Positions 1 to 8,441 of a stretch of DNA of 64,000 bases are shown piece after piece; within the stretch, counting starts at the first letter, position 1, and each line of letters opens with the position of its first letter. Origin of the DNA: AC-49 sp963817035 (GTDB taxonomy: Bacteria > Actinomycetota > Thermoleophilia > Solirubrobacterales > Solirubrobacteraceae); NCBI GenBank assembly GCA_963817035.1, contig CAWFMM010000004.1, forward strand, positions 124,001-188,000, in the 5' to 3' direction. Position numbers and translations under genes: made by a program. The notes beneath the pieces are model-generated. The model saw only the letters and a program-made list of their open reading frames with translations. It searched no databases and had not been told where the DNA came from.

Positions 1-628
1 CGCGGGCACGAAGGTGCTGTGTGAATCCACGCCGCCGTCGCAGCGGCTCGGCGCCTTCGAGTACTCGTGGGACCCGAACTCCGTGTCGCGGCGCAACTTC
101 AGCCCGCAGAACCCGAGCACCGCGCCGCCACTGAGGCGTTTTGCCATCCAGGTCATCGAGCACCAGGCGGGCGACTACCTCCAGGCGGTGCTGACCGATC
201 TCGGTCGCTACATCGACCCGTCGATCGGCAGCCAGCGCGGATACAGCGGTCAGCCGCGCGAGCTCGTGACGTTCGGCTTCCGCGACGCGCCGACCGAGGC
301 GGCGGTCGAGAGTGCGCTGTCTCCGCGCTACTCGGGCGTCGCGGTATCGGCGCCTGGCGCGCGCCTCCTGGGCGTCTACCAGCAGATCGCTCGACCCGAT
401 CGGCTGATTGTGCTCGCGGCTCTCCTGCTCACGCTGGCCGGATTCGTGTTGGCACGGGGCGCCGCGCGCATCGCGACGGGCGTCTTCGGTCTCAGTGCGC
501 TCGGGCTGTTCATCCTTCCGACGATGACGCTGAGCTACGACTTCCGCTACGGGATCCCGCCGACGATTCTGCTGACGATCAGTGGGCTTCTCGCGCTCTG
601 GGGGATCGTCCAACGTCGTGTGCGGTAG
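1..628 (+). CDS. C-terminal part of a polytopic membrane protein (5' end outside window)
   Basis: The frame is open from the window edge to a TAG at 626-628, so the start lies upstream. About 130 residues of soluble or extracytoplasmic sequence are followed by two or three hydrophobic segments in the last 75 residues, and the protein ends in a short basic tail (QRRVR). A D-F-R-Y-G-I-P motif just before the last membrane helix resembles the ends of GT-C-type membrane glycosyltransferases. The neighbouring methyltransferase and glycosyltransferase genes fit a role in surface-glycan assembly. This is inference: no catalytic motif is visible in the part present. Confidence 0.6.
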   Translation, partial: AGTKVLCESTPPSQRLGAFEYSWDPNSVSRRNFSPQNPSTAPPLRRFAIQVIEHQAGDYLQAVLTDLGRYIDPSIGSQRGYSGQPRELVTFGFRDAPTEAAVESALSPRYSGVAVSAPGARLLGVYQQIARPDRLIVLAALLLTLAGFVLARGAARIATGVFGLSALGLFILPTMTLSYDFRYGIPPTILLTISGLLALWGIVQRRVR

Positions 629-638
629 CGTGAGCACG

Positions 639-1339
639 ATGGCCGCTACGACGCCTCTCGAGCTCCCTGTCATCACCGATCAGACGTGGCAGATGACGTT
701 CGGCGAGCGGTTCGCGCTCGAAGGGCTGGTTTCACAGCTCGAACCCGCGCTGTCGATCGAGACCGGCACGGCGCAGGGCGGAAGCCTGCGACGGATCGCG
801 ACCCACAGCGCCGAGGTGCACGCGTTCGACATCGATCCCGAGGTCGCCAAGCTCGGCGATGAGATCGTCAACGCGACGATCCACATCGGCGACTCGCGGG
901 TGACCCTCCCACAGGCGCTCGCCGGGTTCTCCGCGGCCGGCCGCCACGTCGACTTCGCGCTCGTCGACGGCGACCACACCTTCGCGGGCATCCAGCACGA
1001 CATCCTCGCGATCCTCGCCTCCGACGCCTGTCGCTGCACGGCGATCGCGATCCACGACACCTCCAACGACGTCGTCCGTGCGGGGCTCGACGCGATGGAT
1101 CTGCCCTCCCACCCGAAGGTCGCGCTGTGCATGCTCGACTTCGTGCCGGGTTACATGGTGGTCGAGGAGGACGAGTCCTACAGCTTGATGGCGTGGAACG
1201 GGCTCGGCCTGGTCGTGCTGGATCCGGCAGCCCAGCCCGGCACGGCCATAACGATGGCCGACCGTTCAGCGTTGCCGAGATCTACCGCGAGGCACGGGTC
1301 GCCCGCGGGCTCGAGGTCGGCAACGCCTGTCACCTGTAG
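639..1339 (+). CDS. class I SAM-dependent methyltransferase, frameshifted near its 3' end
   Basis: Residues 1-200 form a Methyltransf_24-type Rossmann domain, with an ETGTAQGGS-like SAM loop and a DFALVDGDHTFAG acidic motif. Such enzymes commonly methylate sugars or other small molecules. I chose the ATG at 639; a GTG at 630 just after the upstream stop is also possible. The frame that codes for the body would run on to 1376 with an arginine-rich nonsense tail. The neighbouring frame instead gives a natural end (PFSVAEIYREARVARG...) stopping at 1339. Switching frames near 1240-1260 requires one missing base. It follows the membrane-protein gene by about 10 bases, so the two are probably cotranscribed. 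Confidence 0.72.
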
Positions 1340-1374
1340 ACGTCGGCGCCTTCCCGCCGGCGACCGGTGCGGAT

Positions 1375-1905
1375 GAACGTCAAGTCTTGTCGTGCGGCGG
1401 TCCTTGGTGGGAGACTTGGGTGGGCGTCGGTGACGACGTGCTAAAGCGCAGGCCTTGGGGCTTGGTCTGCCGCGCTGCTTGCCGCGTTGACGGCTTTTGA
1501 GATGCGCGCCCCGGTGTCGCGCCGGCGCCCGTCTTCTGTGGCCGGCTGGCGGTCTAGTCGGCGGTGATGCGCTCGTAGGCGTGCTCGGCCTGTTCGGCGA
1601 GATGGTTCTCGGCGGCGCGCTGGGCGGGGGTGGCGCTGACGGTCGGCCCGTCGTGGCGTGTGGGACGTGGCGGGGCGCCGGCGGCGAGCTGGGCGCCACG
1701 GATCCTTCTCGCGACCAGCGAGGGTCGGGCGAACGCGTAGTCCTGCTCGTGGGTGAGCAGGTGCCAGGCGAGCACCGCGATCTTGCGCGCGACGGCGACG
1801 GCGACGGCGGCGACCTGGCCGCCGGAACGCGCCTGGATGCGCTGGGCGAACGCGCGCAACGGGCCGGGGGAGCGCATCGCGACCCAGGCGGCCGGCCAAT
1901 GGTTG
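1375..1905 (-). mobile_element. degraded IS110/IS116/IS902-type insertion sequence
   Basis: This block contains the 3' part of an IS110-family transposase gene (stop at 1554-1556 on the minus strand) and about 180 bases of noncoding flank beyond the stop, as expected for one end of an IS110 element. The 5' half of the transposase, including the DEDD catalytic domain, is missing. The outer limits are guesses: IS110 elements lack clear terminal inverted repeats. A CAAGTCT/AGACTTG inverted repeat (1381-1387 and 1412-1418) lies near the presumed end. The element lies between a methyltransferase gene and the C-terminal scrap of a membrane protein. Confidence 0.7.
1554..1905 (-). pseudogene. IS110-family transposase, C-terminal remnant
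   Basis: The reading frame gives the characteristic C-terminal region of IS110/IS116/IS902 transposases: a SPGPLRAFAQRIQARSG segment, then a run ending in ARKIAVLAWHLLTHEQDYAF and ARPSLVARRIR. It ends in an AERELAEQAE-like segment. This is the Transposase_20 end of the protein; the N-terminal DEDD RNase H-like domain is absent, and the frame upstream of about 1905 is unrelated sequence. No plausible start codon precedes the homologous part. The protein cannot be an active transposase. Confidence 0.8.
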
Positions 1906-1906
1906 A

Positions 1907-2044
1907 ACGTCGCCGTCAAGTTCTTCTTTGCCCCGCCGCCAACTCCGCTACGCCAGCCTCGGCGTACCGCTGACGTTCGTGCTCGCGCTCTGGACGATCG
2001 CAAACATGCGATCCTCGCGAGCGAGCCTCCGTGAGCGAATCTGA
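1907..2044 (+). pseudogene. C-terminal scrap of a second membrane protein, cut off by the IS remnant
   Basis: After an in-frame stop at 1904-1906, this frame reads L-R-Y-A-S-L-G-V-P-L-T-F-V-L-A-L-W-T-I-A-N-M and ends in a basic tail with a TGA at 2042-2044. It is one membrane helix plus an RY motif, very like the end of the first gene in the window (FRYGIPP... helix ...QRRVR). It overlaps the GTG start of the next gene by 14 bases, as a normal upstream operon gene would. I infer that the rest of this gene was lost when the IS110-type element inserted or was rearranged. Confidence 0.5.
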
Positions 2045-3815
2045 GCGCACATACGCCCTGCCCGCCTCCGGCCCGGGCGGCAGCCCCCAACTCGGTTGCG
2101 ACCTGCCGCTGGATCTGCGTCCGGTTATGGCTCACAACGAGCTGCTGATCGGGGGCTGGGCGTGGTCGAGCAACGACGACATCGTCGCGGTCGAGGTCGA
2201 GCTCGCCGGGCGCGTGACGCTGGCCTCCTACGGGCACCCGAGCCCGTTCCTCGCCTCGGCCTTCGACCACTCCGACCATTGCCGCTTCGAGCTGCGGCTC
2301 GACACCTCGGCGCTGTCGCGCGGCACGCACGAGTTGCGGATCAGGGCTCGCGCGGCCGACGGCGCGGTCGCCGAGCTGACCGGGACGGTCCAGGCCGAGC
2401 CTTTCCTTCGCGCTCCGTGGGAGCTGTCCGCACAGCGCGCCGCGGTCGCATCCGGTGAACCGGCGATGTGGTGCGAGGTGCCCAACATCTTCGGCGGCAT
2501 CACCGTCCTACCGCCGCTGACGATCCGTGGCTGGGCCCACGCGGGATCGGGCATCGAGTCGGTCACGGCCTTTATCGCCGGCATTCCGTTCGACGGGGTC
2601 GTGGGCCTCCCGCGGCTCGAGCTTGATGCCGCGGTCGGTGGCCCCGTCGGGCTCTCCGGTGGGTTTCGCATCGAGGTCGCCGGTGATCGCGTGCCGATGG
2701 GCCGGCATGAGGTCGTCGTCATCGCGCGCCCGTTCGAGGGTGCGCCGGTCGGAGTCGCCGGATCGCTCGACTTCGGGCTTCCACTCGGGGGCTGGATGCC
2801 GCGGGAGATCGATGCCGACGGATCGGCGCCGCCGGTCAGATACGACCCCGACCGCGATCACGGCACCTCGATCGAGATCGAGCATCGTGTTCGCTACTGG
2901 TGGGCGTCGATGCTGGCCGAGGGCCGCGATGTGCTCGACGCCGGGTGTGGAACGGGATGGGGCGCCGAGATGATGGCGCGCGCCGGTGCGCGCAGCGTGA
3001 TCGGCATCGACCGCGCGCCGGGCGCGATCGAGCGCGGCCGGGCGACGAGCGGCGAGTTCGTCGACCTGCGCATCGGTGACGTGTGCCTGCTCGAGCTTGA
3101 GGATGAGTCGTTCGATCTGGTCGTCTGCTTCGACACGCTCGAACAGCTCGCCGAGCCGTGGGCCGCGCTCGATCATTTCCGCCGTGTGCTGCGTCCCGAC
3201 GGGGTGCTCATCGTCTCGACCGCCGTCACCGGCGTCTATCCCGACGGTAATCCGTTTCACCGCAACGAGTTCGAGGCCGGTGAGGTCGAGGCGGCGCTCG
3301 AGCGCCGCTTCGACAACGTCCGCGCCGATCGGCAGCGCAGCCAGGCCGTGACGATCCTGGCCGACGACCGGACGCTGGCCGCGCGGGTTGCGGATCGGCC
3401 GCTGGACGTCGAGATCGCGAAGCTCGACGGCGTGGTGCCCGGCGACGAACTGTTCACGGTGCTCTGTGCGTCTGATGGCGCGTTGCCGCCGTCGCCGCGG
3501 CTGGCGCTGGTGGGCGATGCCCTCGACTTCCGCGCCGTGGAAGAGCACATGCGCGACGTCCACGAGGAGTTCGACGAATCTGAGGCCCGCCGGCTGTTTT
3601 ACGAGATGCACCTGCACCTCCTGTGGGGGCGCGTCGAGCGCCAGACGCAGGAGCTCGACGGGCTGCGCGCCGCACTCAATGAGGTGCAGGCCGGGCGCGC
3701 CGTCTCCGAGCAGCAGCGACTCGCGATCGAGAGTTCGAAGTCCTGGCGATGGACCGAGCCGCTGCGTGGGGCGGCGGCACGCGGCCGCAGTTATCCGGCG
3801 CGGAAGAAGCCGTAG
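2031..3815 (+). CDS. methyltransferase with N-terminal beta-sandwich domains and C-terminal coiled coil
   Basis: The 594-residue protein starts at GTG 2031. Residues about 35-120 and 155-250 look like two beta-sandwich or Big-like domains. A class I methyltransferase domain follows, with motif I VLDAGCGTGWG at 301-311, the acidic residue of GIDRAP at about 325-330, and an FDLVVCFDTLEQL motif. The C-terminal part is helical (EQQRLAIESSK) and ends with the SKSWRWTEPLR tail at about 569-579 seen in several proteins of this locus. It probably methylates a surface-glycan sugar; the substrate cannot be read from the sequence. Its 3' end overlaps the convergent GT2 gene by 25 bases. Confidence 0.8.
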   Translation: MSESERTYALPASGPGGSPQLGCDLPLDLRPVMAHNELLIGGWAWSSNDDIVAVEVELAGRVTLASYGHPSPFLASAFDHSDHCRFELRLDTSALSRGTHELRIRARAADGAVAELTGTVQAEPFLRAPWELSAQRAAVASGEPAMWCEVPNIFGGITVLPPLTIRGWAHAGSGIESVTAFIAGIPFDGVVGLPRLELDAAVGGPVGLSGGFRIEVAGDRVPMGRHEVVVIARPFEGAPVGVAGSLDFGLPLGGWMPREIDADGSAPPVRYDPDRDHGTSIEIEHRVRYWWASMLAEGRDVLDAGCGTGWGAEMMARAGARSVIGIDRAPGAIERGRATSGEFVDLRIGDVCLLELEDESFDLVVCFDTLEQLAEPWAALDHFRRVLRPDGVLIVSTAVTGVYPDGNPFHRNEFEAGEVEAALERRFDNVRADRQRSQAVTILADDRTLAARVADRPLDVEIAKLDGVVPGDELFTVLCASDGALPPSPRLALVGDALDFRAVEEHMRDVHEEFDESEARRLFYEMHLHLLWGRVERQTQELDGLRAALNEVQAGRAVSEQQRLAIESSKSWRWTEPLRGAAARGRSYPARKKP

Positions 3816-4499
3816 GGCGCGCTGCCGCGCCACTGCGCCGGCCAGCGTGCGGGCACCCATGTGCGGTTGAACGCCGCGGCGGCCTGCTCGAAGCGGCCGT
3901 CGCCTGGCTCGCCGCCGCCGTAGGACCAGTGCACGTTGGCCACCTCGTCGACGACGATCCGAAACCCGCGGGCACGAGCCTGGAAGCAGTAGTCGATGTC
4001 GTAGCCGTGGAACGCGCGGGCCCCTCGCTCGTCGAACCGCACCTCGCGTGCGACCGGGGCCGCGATGGCCATCACGAAGCCGTCGACGGCGTCGACATAC
4101 TCGGGCCCGGCAGCCGTGCGGGTCAGCGTCGTGACGTTCGGCGTCAGCGACGAGCCCACGAGGTCCCCGAGCCACCAGGTGAGGCTCTTGAAGCGGTTGG
4201 CGCCGACCGCGCCGACGACGCCGACCTGGGGGTCGCGAAGGTGCCAGCGCACCATCTCGAGGAACTGCGGCTCGTCGATCCGGGTGTCCTCGTGCAGGAG
4301 GACGACGGCCTCGAGGTCGTCGTGCTGGCGAGGCCTCGTCGAGGATCTCGTTGTAGGGCTGCTGGATCGAGTCGTAGCCGACCTTCTCGATGACGAGCGA
4401 ATCGGGCTCGCGCAGCTGACCGATCGATGTGCCGGCGAACCGCCGGTACTCGTCGAAGTCCACGATCGGGCAGCCGAAGGCGATCACGAGTCCGATCAT
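3791..4499 (-). CDS. family 2-like glycosyltransferase, frameshifted
   Basis: The N-terminal piece (MIGLVIAFGCPIVDFDEYRR ... QQPYNEILDEA) lies in one frame from ATG 4499. The remainder, HDDLEAVVLLHEDTRIDEP then VGVVGAVGANR and a VDGFVMAI...GYDIDYCFQARARG segment, lies in another. The VLLHEDTRI segment holds the DxD-like position and GYDIDYC the acceptor-side motif of short GT2-like transferases common in polysaccharide loci. The switch happens between 4318 and 4334 and fits one extra base. The combined product would be about 235 residues, a normal length for this family. Whether the lesion is real needs read-level confirmation. Confidence 0.7.
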
Positions 4500-4515
4500 C
4501 GCATAGGGTCACGGC

Positions 4516-5154
4516 ATGGCCCAGGCACGCGTTCGAGCCCCTCTGTCGCCGCCGCGACTGGCGGCGATCGCGATCGAGGAGCGCAACGCGGTGCAGAAGC
4601 CGAGCGAGTTCACCGGCCTGCTCGAACTGGTCGCCGAGCTGACGCCCCGGACGGTCGTCGAGATCGGGACCTACCAGGGCGGGACGCTGTGGGCGTTCGC
4701 CCAGCTCGCGACGCCGGACGCGGTTCTGGTCAGCGTCGATCTACCCGGCGGCGACTTCGGTGGCGGCGCGGGCGAGGCGGGGGCGGAGCGCTTCCAGACG
4801 TTCCGCCGGCCCGGCCAAAGGATCGTCGCGTTGCCGCTGGACTCCCACGACCCCGAAACGGTCGCCCAGGTGCGCCGCGAACTCCACGACCAACCGGTCG
4901 ACTTCATGTTCATCGACGGGGACCACAGCGTCGCCGGAGTGACCGCGGACTTCGAGCTGTTCTCGCCGCTCGTGCGCTCAGGTGGGATCGTGGCGTTTCA
5001 CGACATCTTGCCCGACAACGACGTCCGCGAGTCGCGGGTCGACGTGTTCTGGGAGCGGGTGAGCGGCGACTATCGGGCGCAGGAGCTGTTGGCGCCCGAC
5101 GAGGGCCTGCAGATGGGCCGCTGGGCCGGTATCGGCGTGCTCTGGATGCCGTAG
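4516..5154 (+). CDS. class I SAM methyltransferase (CmcI/Methyltransf_24-like)
   Basis: A 212-residue protein with a Rossmann fold: VVEIGTYQGGTLWAF is the SAM-binding loop, VSVDLPGG the second strand, and DFMFIDGDHSVAGV the acidic metal or substrate motif. GGIVAFHDI contains the histidine typical of the CmcI/Mtf24 group. Members methylate hydroxyls on sugars or antibiotics. The gene is divergent from the frameshifted GT2 gene (17-base gap) and nearly abuts the convergent glycosyltransferase gene whose stop is at 5157. In this setting a sugar O-methyltransferase is the most likely role; this is inference. Confidence 0.78.
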   Translation: MAQARVRAPLSPPRLAAIAIEERNAVQKPSEFTGLLELVAELTPRTVVEIGTYQGGTLWAFAQLATPDAVLVSVDLPGGDFGGGAGEAGAERFQTFRRPGQRIVALPLDSHDPETVAQVRRELHDQPVDFMFIDGDHSVAGVTADFELFSPLVRSGGIVAFHDILPDNDVRESRVDVFWERVSGDYRAQELLAPDEGLQMGRWAGIGVLWMP

Positions 5155-5156
5155 AG

Positions 5157-7769
5157 CTACGTGCGCCGCAGCAGACGTCGCGCGCGCCGCAGTGGCTCGG
5201 TGATCCGCCACGACGTGCTGCCCTGGATGACCGCCAGCTGGGCTCTGAGCTGCTCGAGCTCGCGGTCCTTGTGGGCATTGACCTGCTCGGCATGCGCGGC
5301 GACCCGGTCGGCATGCTCGTTCGCGTTCGCGGCGTGCTCGCTGACGCGGTCGGCGTGTTCGCGCAGCGCGTCGTAGTGCTCCGACATGCGCTCGATATGC
5401 CCGACGGCCTCGCTGTGGATCGCCCGCCAATTCGCCGATTCGGCGCGCTGTCGCTCCTGCACGGTGGCCAGGGATTCCTGGGCGTCGCGAAACAGGGCCG
5501 GCAGATCGCTGAGCGTGCCGTTGGCGCTGCGGAATGGCCGCATCGCCGACAGCCGCTGCTCGTCGGACACCGGCCACGAGACCGCGTCGAGCCACGGCTT
5601 GGCGTTGACCTCGCGCCACGGATCGGTCGTGGTGCGCTGCCCGAGGATCTCGGGGACGACCTCGATCTTCATGCCCGTCAGCGCGGCACGCGCCTGCACC
5701 TGCTCATCGAGCCCGCCCAGTTCGCGCAGCGCCTCCGGGCGGATGGCGAAGATCCCTGGGCCGAAGAACGGGAAGGCGAGAGCCAGGATGGGCGGTCCAC
5801 CGGTCGGCACGATCGCGCGCGTCGGATCGTCGCCGTCGAGGACCGGGAAGACGAACAGATCCGCATCGCTGCGGCTCGCGGCCCGGTGCAGCACGAGCTC
5901 CATGTTCTCCGTCGTCTGCACGTCATCCCCGACAACGATCAGCAGATCGGCGTCGGCCGCCACGGGCTGGGCGTCAGCACGGCGGGAATCGGTGGCCAGC
6001 GCCGCATGCCAGGCGAGGTGCGCCTGCTCGTTGGCGTGCGTGTCGATCGACGAACGGATCGACGCGGCGGGCATGCTGAGCGAGCGGCTGAGCATCCGCG
6101 CGAGCCCGCTGGCGTCGACGGTCCGCGGCGGCATGTCCGGCCCCACCGGGTCGATCCCGCCGTCCTCGGGGAGGCCTTGGAAGCTGCAGCGCTCGAGATC
6201 CTCGATCGCGATCAGCTCGGACGTGCCGCCGGCGCGCGACGTGATGAACGGGATCCCGAGCCCGAGCGCCTCGTAGACGGTATTCGGTGAGTTGTCGACC
6301 AGCGACGGCATCACCGCCAGACGGTGGTCGGCGGCCAGGTAGGCGACCGCCTCCGGCTGTGAGTGCTCGGTCTCCATCGTCACCGGCCACGGCCAGTGGG
6401 CGGCACGCCGCTCGACGTATCGGGTGCTCGGCGCACCGTCCAACTCGACCGCGCGACCCATGAACGTGACCCGTAGGTCCGAGGACGGCGGGGTCTCAGC
6501 CAGCTTGTCGAGCGCGTCGCAGAACACCTCCAGCCCCTTACGGGTCTCGAGGCGTCCGAAGAAGACCAACTCGGTCGGAGGCGTGCGGCGGTGTTCGGCC
6601 GACGAGCCGTTCTGGCTTTCCAGGTGGGTTCTCACCGCCTGCGAGGGCGTGTACTGCTGGACGAACGAGCGTTCCGGAAGCTGCCAGCCGACCGCTCGCA
6701 AGTACCCGAGGAGGTAGTTGCTCGGACTGATCACGACGTCGGCGCTCTCGGCTGACATGCGTTCGAGGTACTCGTTGGTCAGCTGTTCGAGCGAGCCGAG
6801 CAGTTGCCGGTTGGCGTCGTAGCACCAGCGGGTCGTCGAGTGGACGCCGATCACCACCTGTGCGCCGGCAAAGGACACGCCATGGCGTTTGGCCAGCGCG
6901 ATGTAGTAGCCGTGCCCCTGGCATTCGGGCGCGTGGATCACATCGTAGGGGCGGGCCTCGTGACGTTCGCGCAGCCACTGGTACGCCGTCCAGGCTCGGC
7001 GCACGTTCGCACTGGGGTTGCCGACGCGGGCCACGGCGTCGGGGTCCAGTTGCTCGTAGGTCACCCCGTCGGAGCGAAAGTGCTCGCGCCAGTGCTCGAG
7101 CTGACCGCCCCCGTGGGCGCCGGTATAGAGCAGCGTGACCTCATGCCCGGCGCGGGCGAGCGTCTGCGCAAGTGATGTGTTGGCGGTGCCGATGCCGCCG
7201 TTCTCGTGGTGTCCGACCACCTCGTAGGAGACGATGCAGACGCGACACGGCCGCGAGCCGGGGCTGCTCGAGTCGACCTCGGGATCCAGCGCCAGGTCCT
7301 TCAGCCCGGGCGTCACGAGTTCGCGCACGCGCGGATCGCTCGAGATCACCGCGACCGGTCCGGGGCAGCGGTGCGTTGCGCTGGTGTCGGGCGCGAGCAG
7401 CTCCGCCCGGGCCACCTGGAGACCGCGCAAGCGCAGGGCCTCGAGCATCGAGACCAGCGCCCCCGGCCCGCTGGCGGTTGCGGGTGTGGCGGCGTAGACG
7501 ACGCCGGCCTGGGCAGCCGCCAGAATCGCGTTCAGCGCGTCGTCGTCGAGCGCGTCGAGCGCATCGGCGGCGAAGACGACGAGCGGCGCCGCCAGCGCGG
7601 CGATGCCTGGTGCGGCCGCGGCGGCCTCGAAGCTGGCCACCGCCATTGGCTGCATGCCGACGGTCAGTGCCGCCTCGGCGCAGCCGACCAAGGCGATCGA
7701 CTCGCAGTCGAGCTTGCGGGCGAGGCGCCGCACGAGCGCCGCGAGGTCGGTCGATCCGGGGTCGCTCAT
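5157..7769 (-). CDS. large multidomain glycosyltransferase (GT4 core, GT2-like C-terminus, coiled-coil tail)
   Basis: I chose ATG 7769, two bases after the upstream gene's stop, giving 870 residues. Residues about 1-190 form a Rossmann-like domain of unknown role. A GT4-type domain follows: CIVSYEVVGHHENGGIGTAN is the acceptor-side glycine-rich loop, FFGRLETRKGLEVF starts the donor domain, and EALGLGIPFITSRAGGTSELI is the nucleotide-sugar motif. The next region (DLLIVVGDD ... FAIRPEALRELGGLDEQ) resembles the C-terminal half of a GT2 domain. A long E/H/A/R coiled coil and the tail STSWRITEPLRRARRLLRRT close the protein. It probably acts at the inner membrane surface in glycan synthesis. Operon with the two genes upstream on the minus strand. 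Confidence 0.8.
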   Translation of the reverse strand: MSDPGSTDLAALVRRLARKLDCESIALVGCAEAALTVGMQPMAVASFEAAAAAPGIAALAAPLVVFAADALDALDDDALNAILAAAQAGVVYAATPATASGPGALVSMLEALRLRGLQVARAELLAPDTSATHRCPGPVAVISSDPRVRELVTPGLKDLALDPEVDSSSPGSRPCRVCIVSYEVVGHHENGGIGTANTSLAQTLARAGHEVTLLYTGAHGGGQLEHWREHFRSDGVTYEQLDPDAVARVGNPSANVRRAWTAYQWLRERHEARPYDVIHAPECQGHGYYIALAKRHGVSFAGAQVVIGVHSTTRWCYDANRQLLGSLEQLTNEYLERMSAESADVVISPSNYLLGYLRAVGWQLPERSFVQQYTPSQAVRTHLESQNGSSAEHRRTPPTELVFFGRLETRKGLEVFCDALDKLAETPPSSDLRVTFMGRAVELDGAPSTRYVERRAAHWPWPVTMETEHSQPEAVAYLAADHRLAVMPSLVDNSPNTVYEALGLGIPFITSRAGGTSELIAIEDLERCSFQGLPEDGGIDPVGPDMPPRTVDASGLARMLSRSLSMPAASIRSSIDTHANEQAHLAWHAALATDSRRADAQPVAADADLLIVVGDDVQTTENMELVLHRAASRSDADLFVFPVLDGDDPTRAIVPTGGPPILALAFPFFGPGIFAIRPEALRELGGLDEQVQARAALTGMKIEVVPEILGQRTTTDPWREVNAKPWLDAVSWPVSDEQRLSAMRPFRSANGTLSDLPALFRDAQESLATVQERQRAESANWRAIHSEAVGHIERMSEHYDALREHADRVSEHAANANEHADRVAAHAEQVNAHKDRELEQLRAQLAVIQGSTSWRITEPLRRARRLLRRT

Positions 7770-7771
7770 GG

Positions 7772-8437
7772 TCAGCCGGAGCGCTCGGCGACGACGCGAT
7801 ACGCCGAGGCCAGCGAGTGGACGTAGTTCGTGCTCGAGTGGGACTTGCGCCGGACCCATGGCAACAGCGCCCAGCGCAACAGCCACCCCTTCCAGCCCGG
7901 GAATGGGCGAAGCCACTCGATGAAGATCCAGCCGAGGGTGGTGTAGACGGAGTGCACGCCACTGACCTCGCGCACCTCGAACCCGTGGCGTCGCACGAGC
8001 GTGGCCAGCCCGTCCTGCGTGTAGCGCTGGAAGTCGGTCGGATCGAGATGCTCGGGCTGCATGAACGGTACGCAGAGGTAGAGGATCGCCCCGGGCCGCG
8101 TGACCCGCGCGAACTCCGCGACGATCTCCTCGGGGTTCTCGACGTGTTCGAGCACGGCGTTGCAGATGATGGCGTCGAACCAGCCGTCGTCGAACGGGAT
8201 GTCGTGCAGCGGACTCCAGACGTCGATGTTCGCGCTGTGGTGCCCGGACTCGATGTCCTGGTTGACGATCTCACCGGGCACGAGGTGGGAGATGTCGCGG
8301 TCGCCCGCGCCGGCGTTGAGCACCCGCCCGGTGAACAGGTGTGTATATCCGTCGAGCTCACGCTCGATCGGCGGGAACAGATCACCGTCGACGACCTGTG
8401 GCTCGAGCGCGCGCAGACGGTGCAGCAACGAGGCCAT
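7772..8437 (-). CDS. SAM-dependent methyltransferase (Methyltransf_11 type)
   Basis: The 221-residue protein starts at ATG 8437, four bases after the preceding gene's stop. RVLNAGAGDRD is SAM motif I, FDAIICNAVLEHVENPEEIV the DxxxxxxxLEH motif, and RPGAILYLCVPF motif III. The C-terminal third (GWIFIEWLRPFPGWKGW, WALLPWVRRK) is unusually rich in tryptophan and basic residues and may contact the membrane or a lipid-linked glycan. It is sandwiched in a three-gene operon between two large glycosyltransferases, which points to glycan methylation. Confidence 0.8.
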   Translation of the reverse strand: MASLLHRLRALEPQVVDGDLFPPIERELDGYTHLFTGRVLNAGAGDRDISHLVPGEIVNQDIESGHHSANIDVWSPLHDIPFDDGWFDAIICNAVLEHVENPEEIVAEFARVTRPGAILYLCVPFMQPEHLDPTDFQRYTQDGLATLVRRHGFEVREVSGVHSVYTTLGWIFIEWLRPFPGWKGWLLRWALLPWVRRKSHSSTNYVHSLASAYRVVAERSG

Positions 8438-8441
8438 GAGG

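Noticed and set aside
2508..4499. 663-codon open frame on the minus strand
   Set aside because: Only its first 56 codons (the GT2 N-terminus) are protein-like; the rest is antisense to the methyltransferase gene and arginine-rich shadow sequence.
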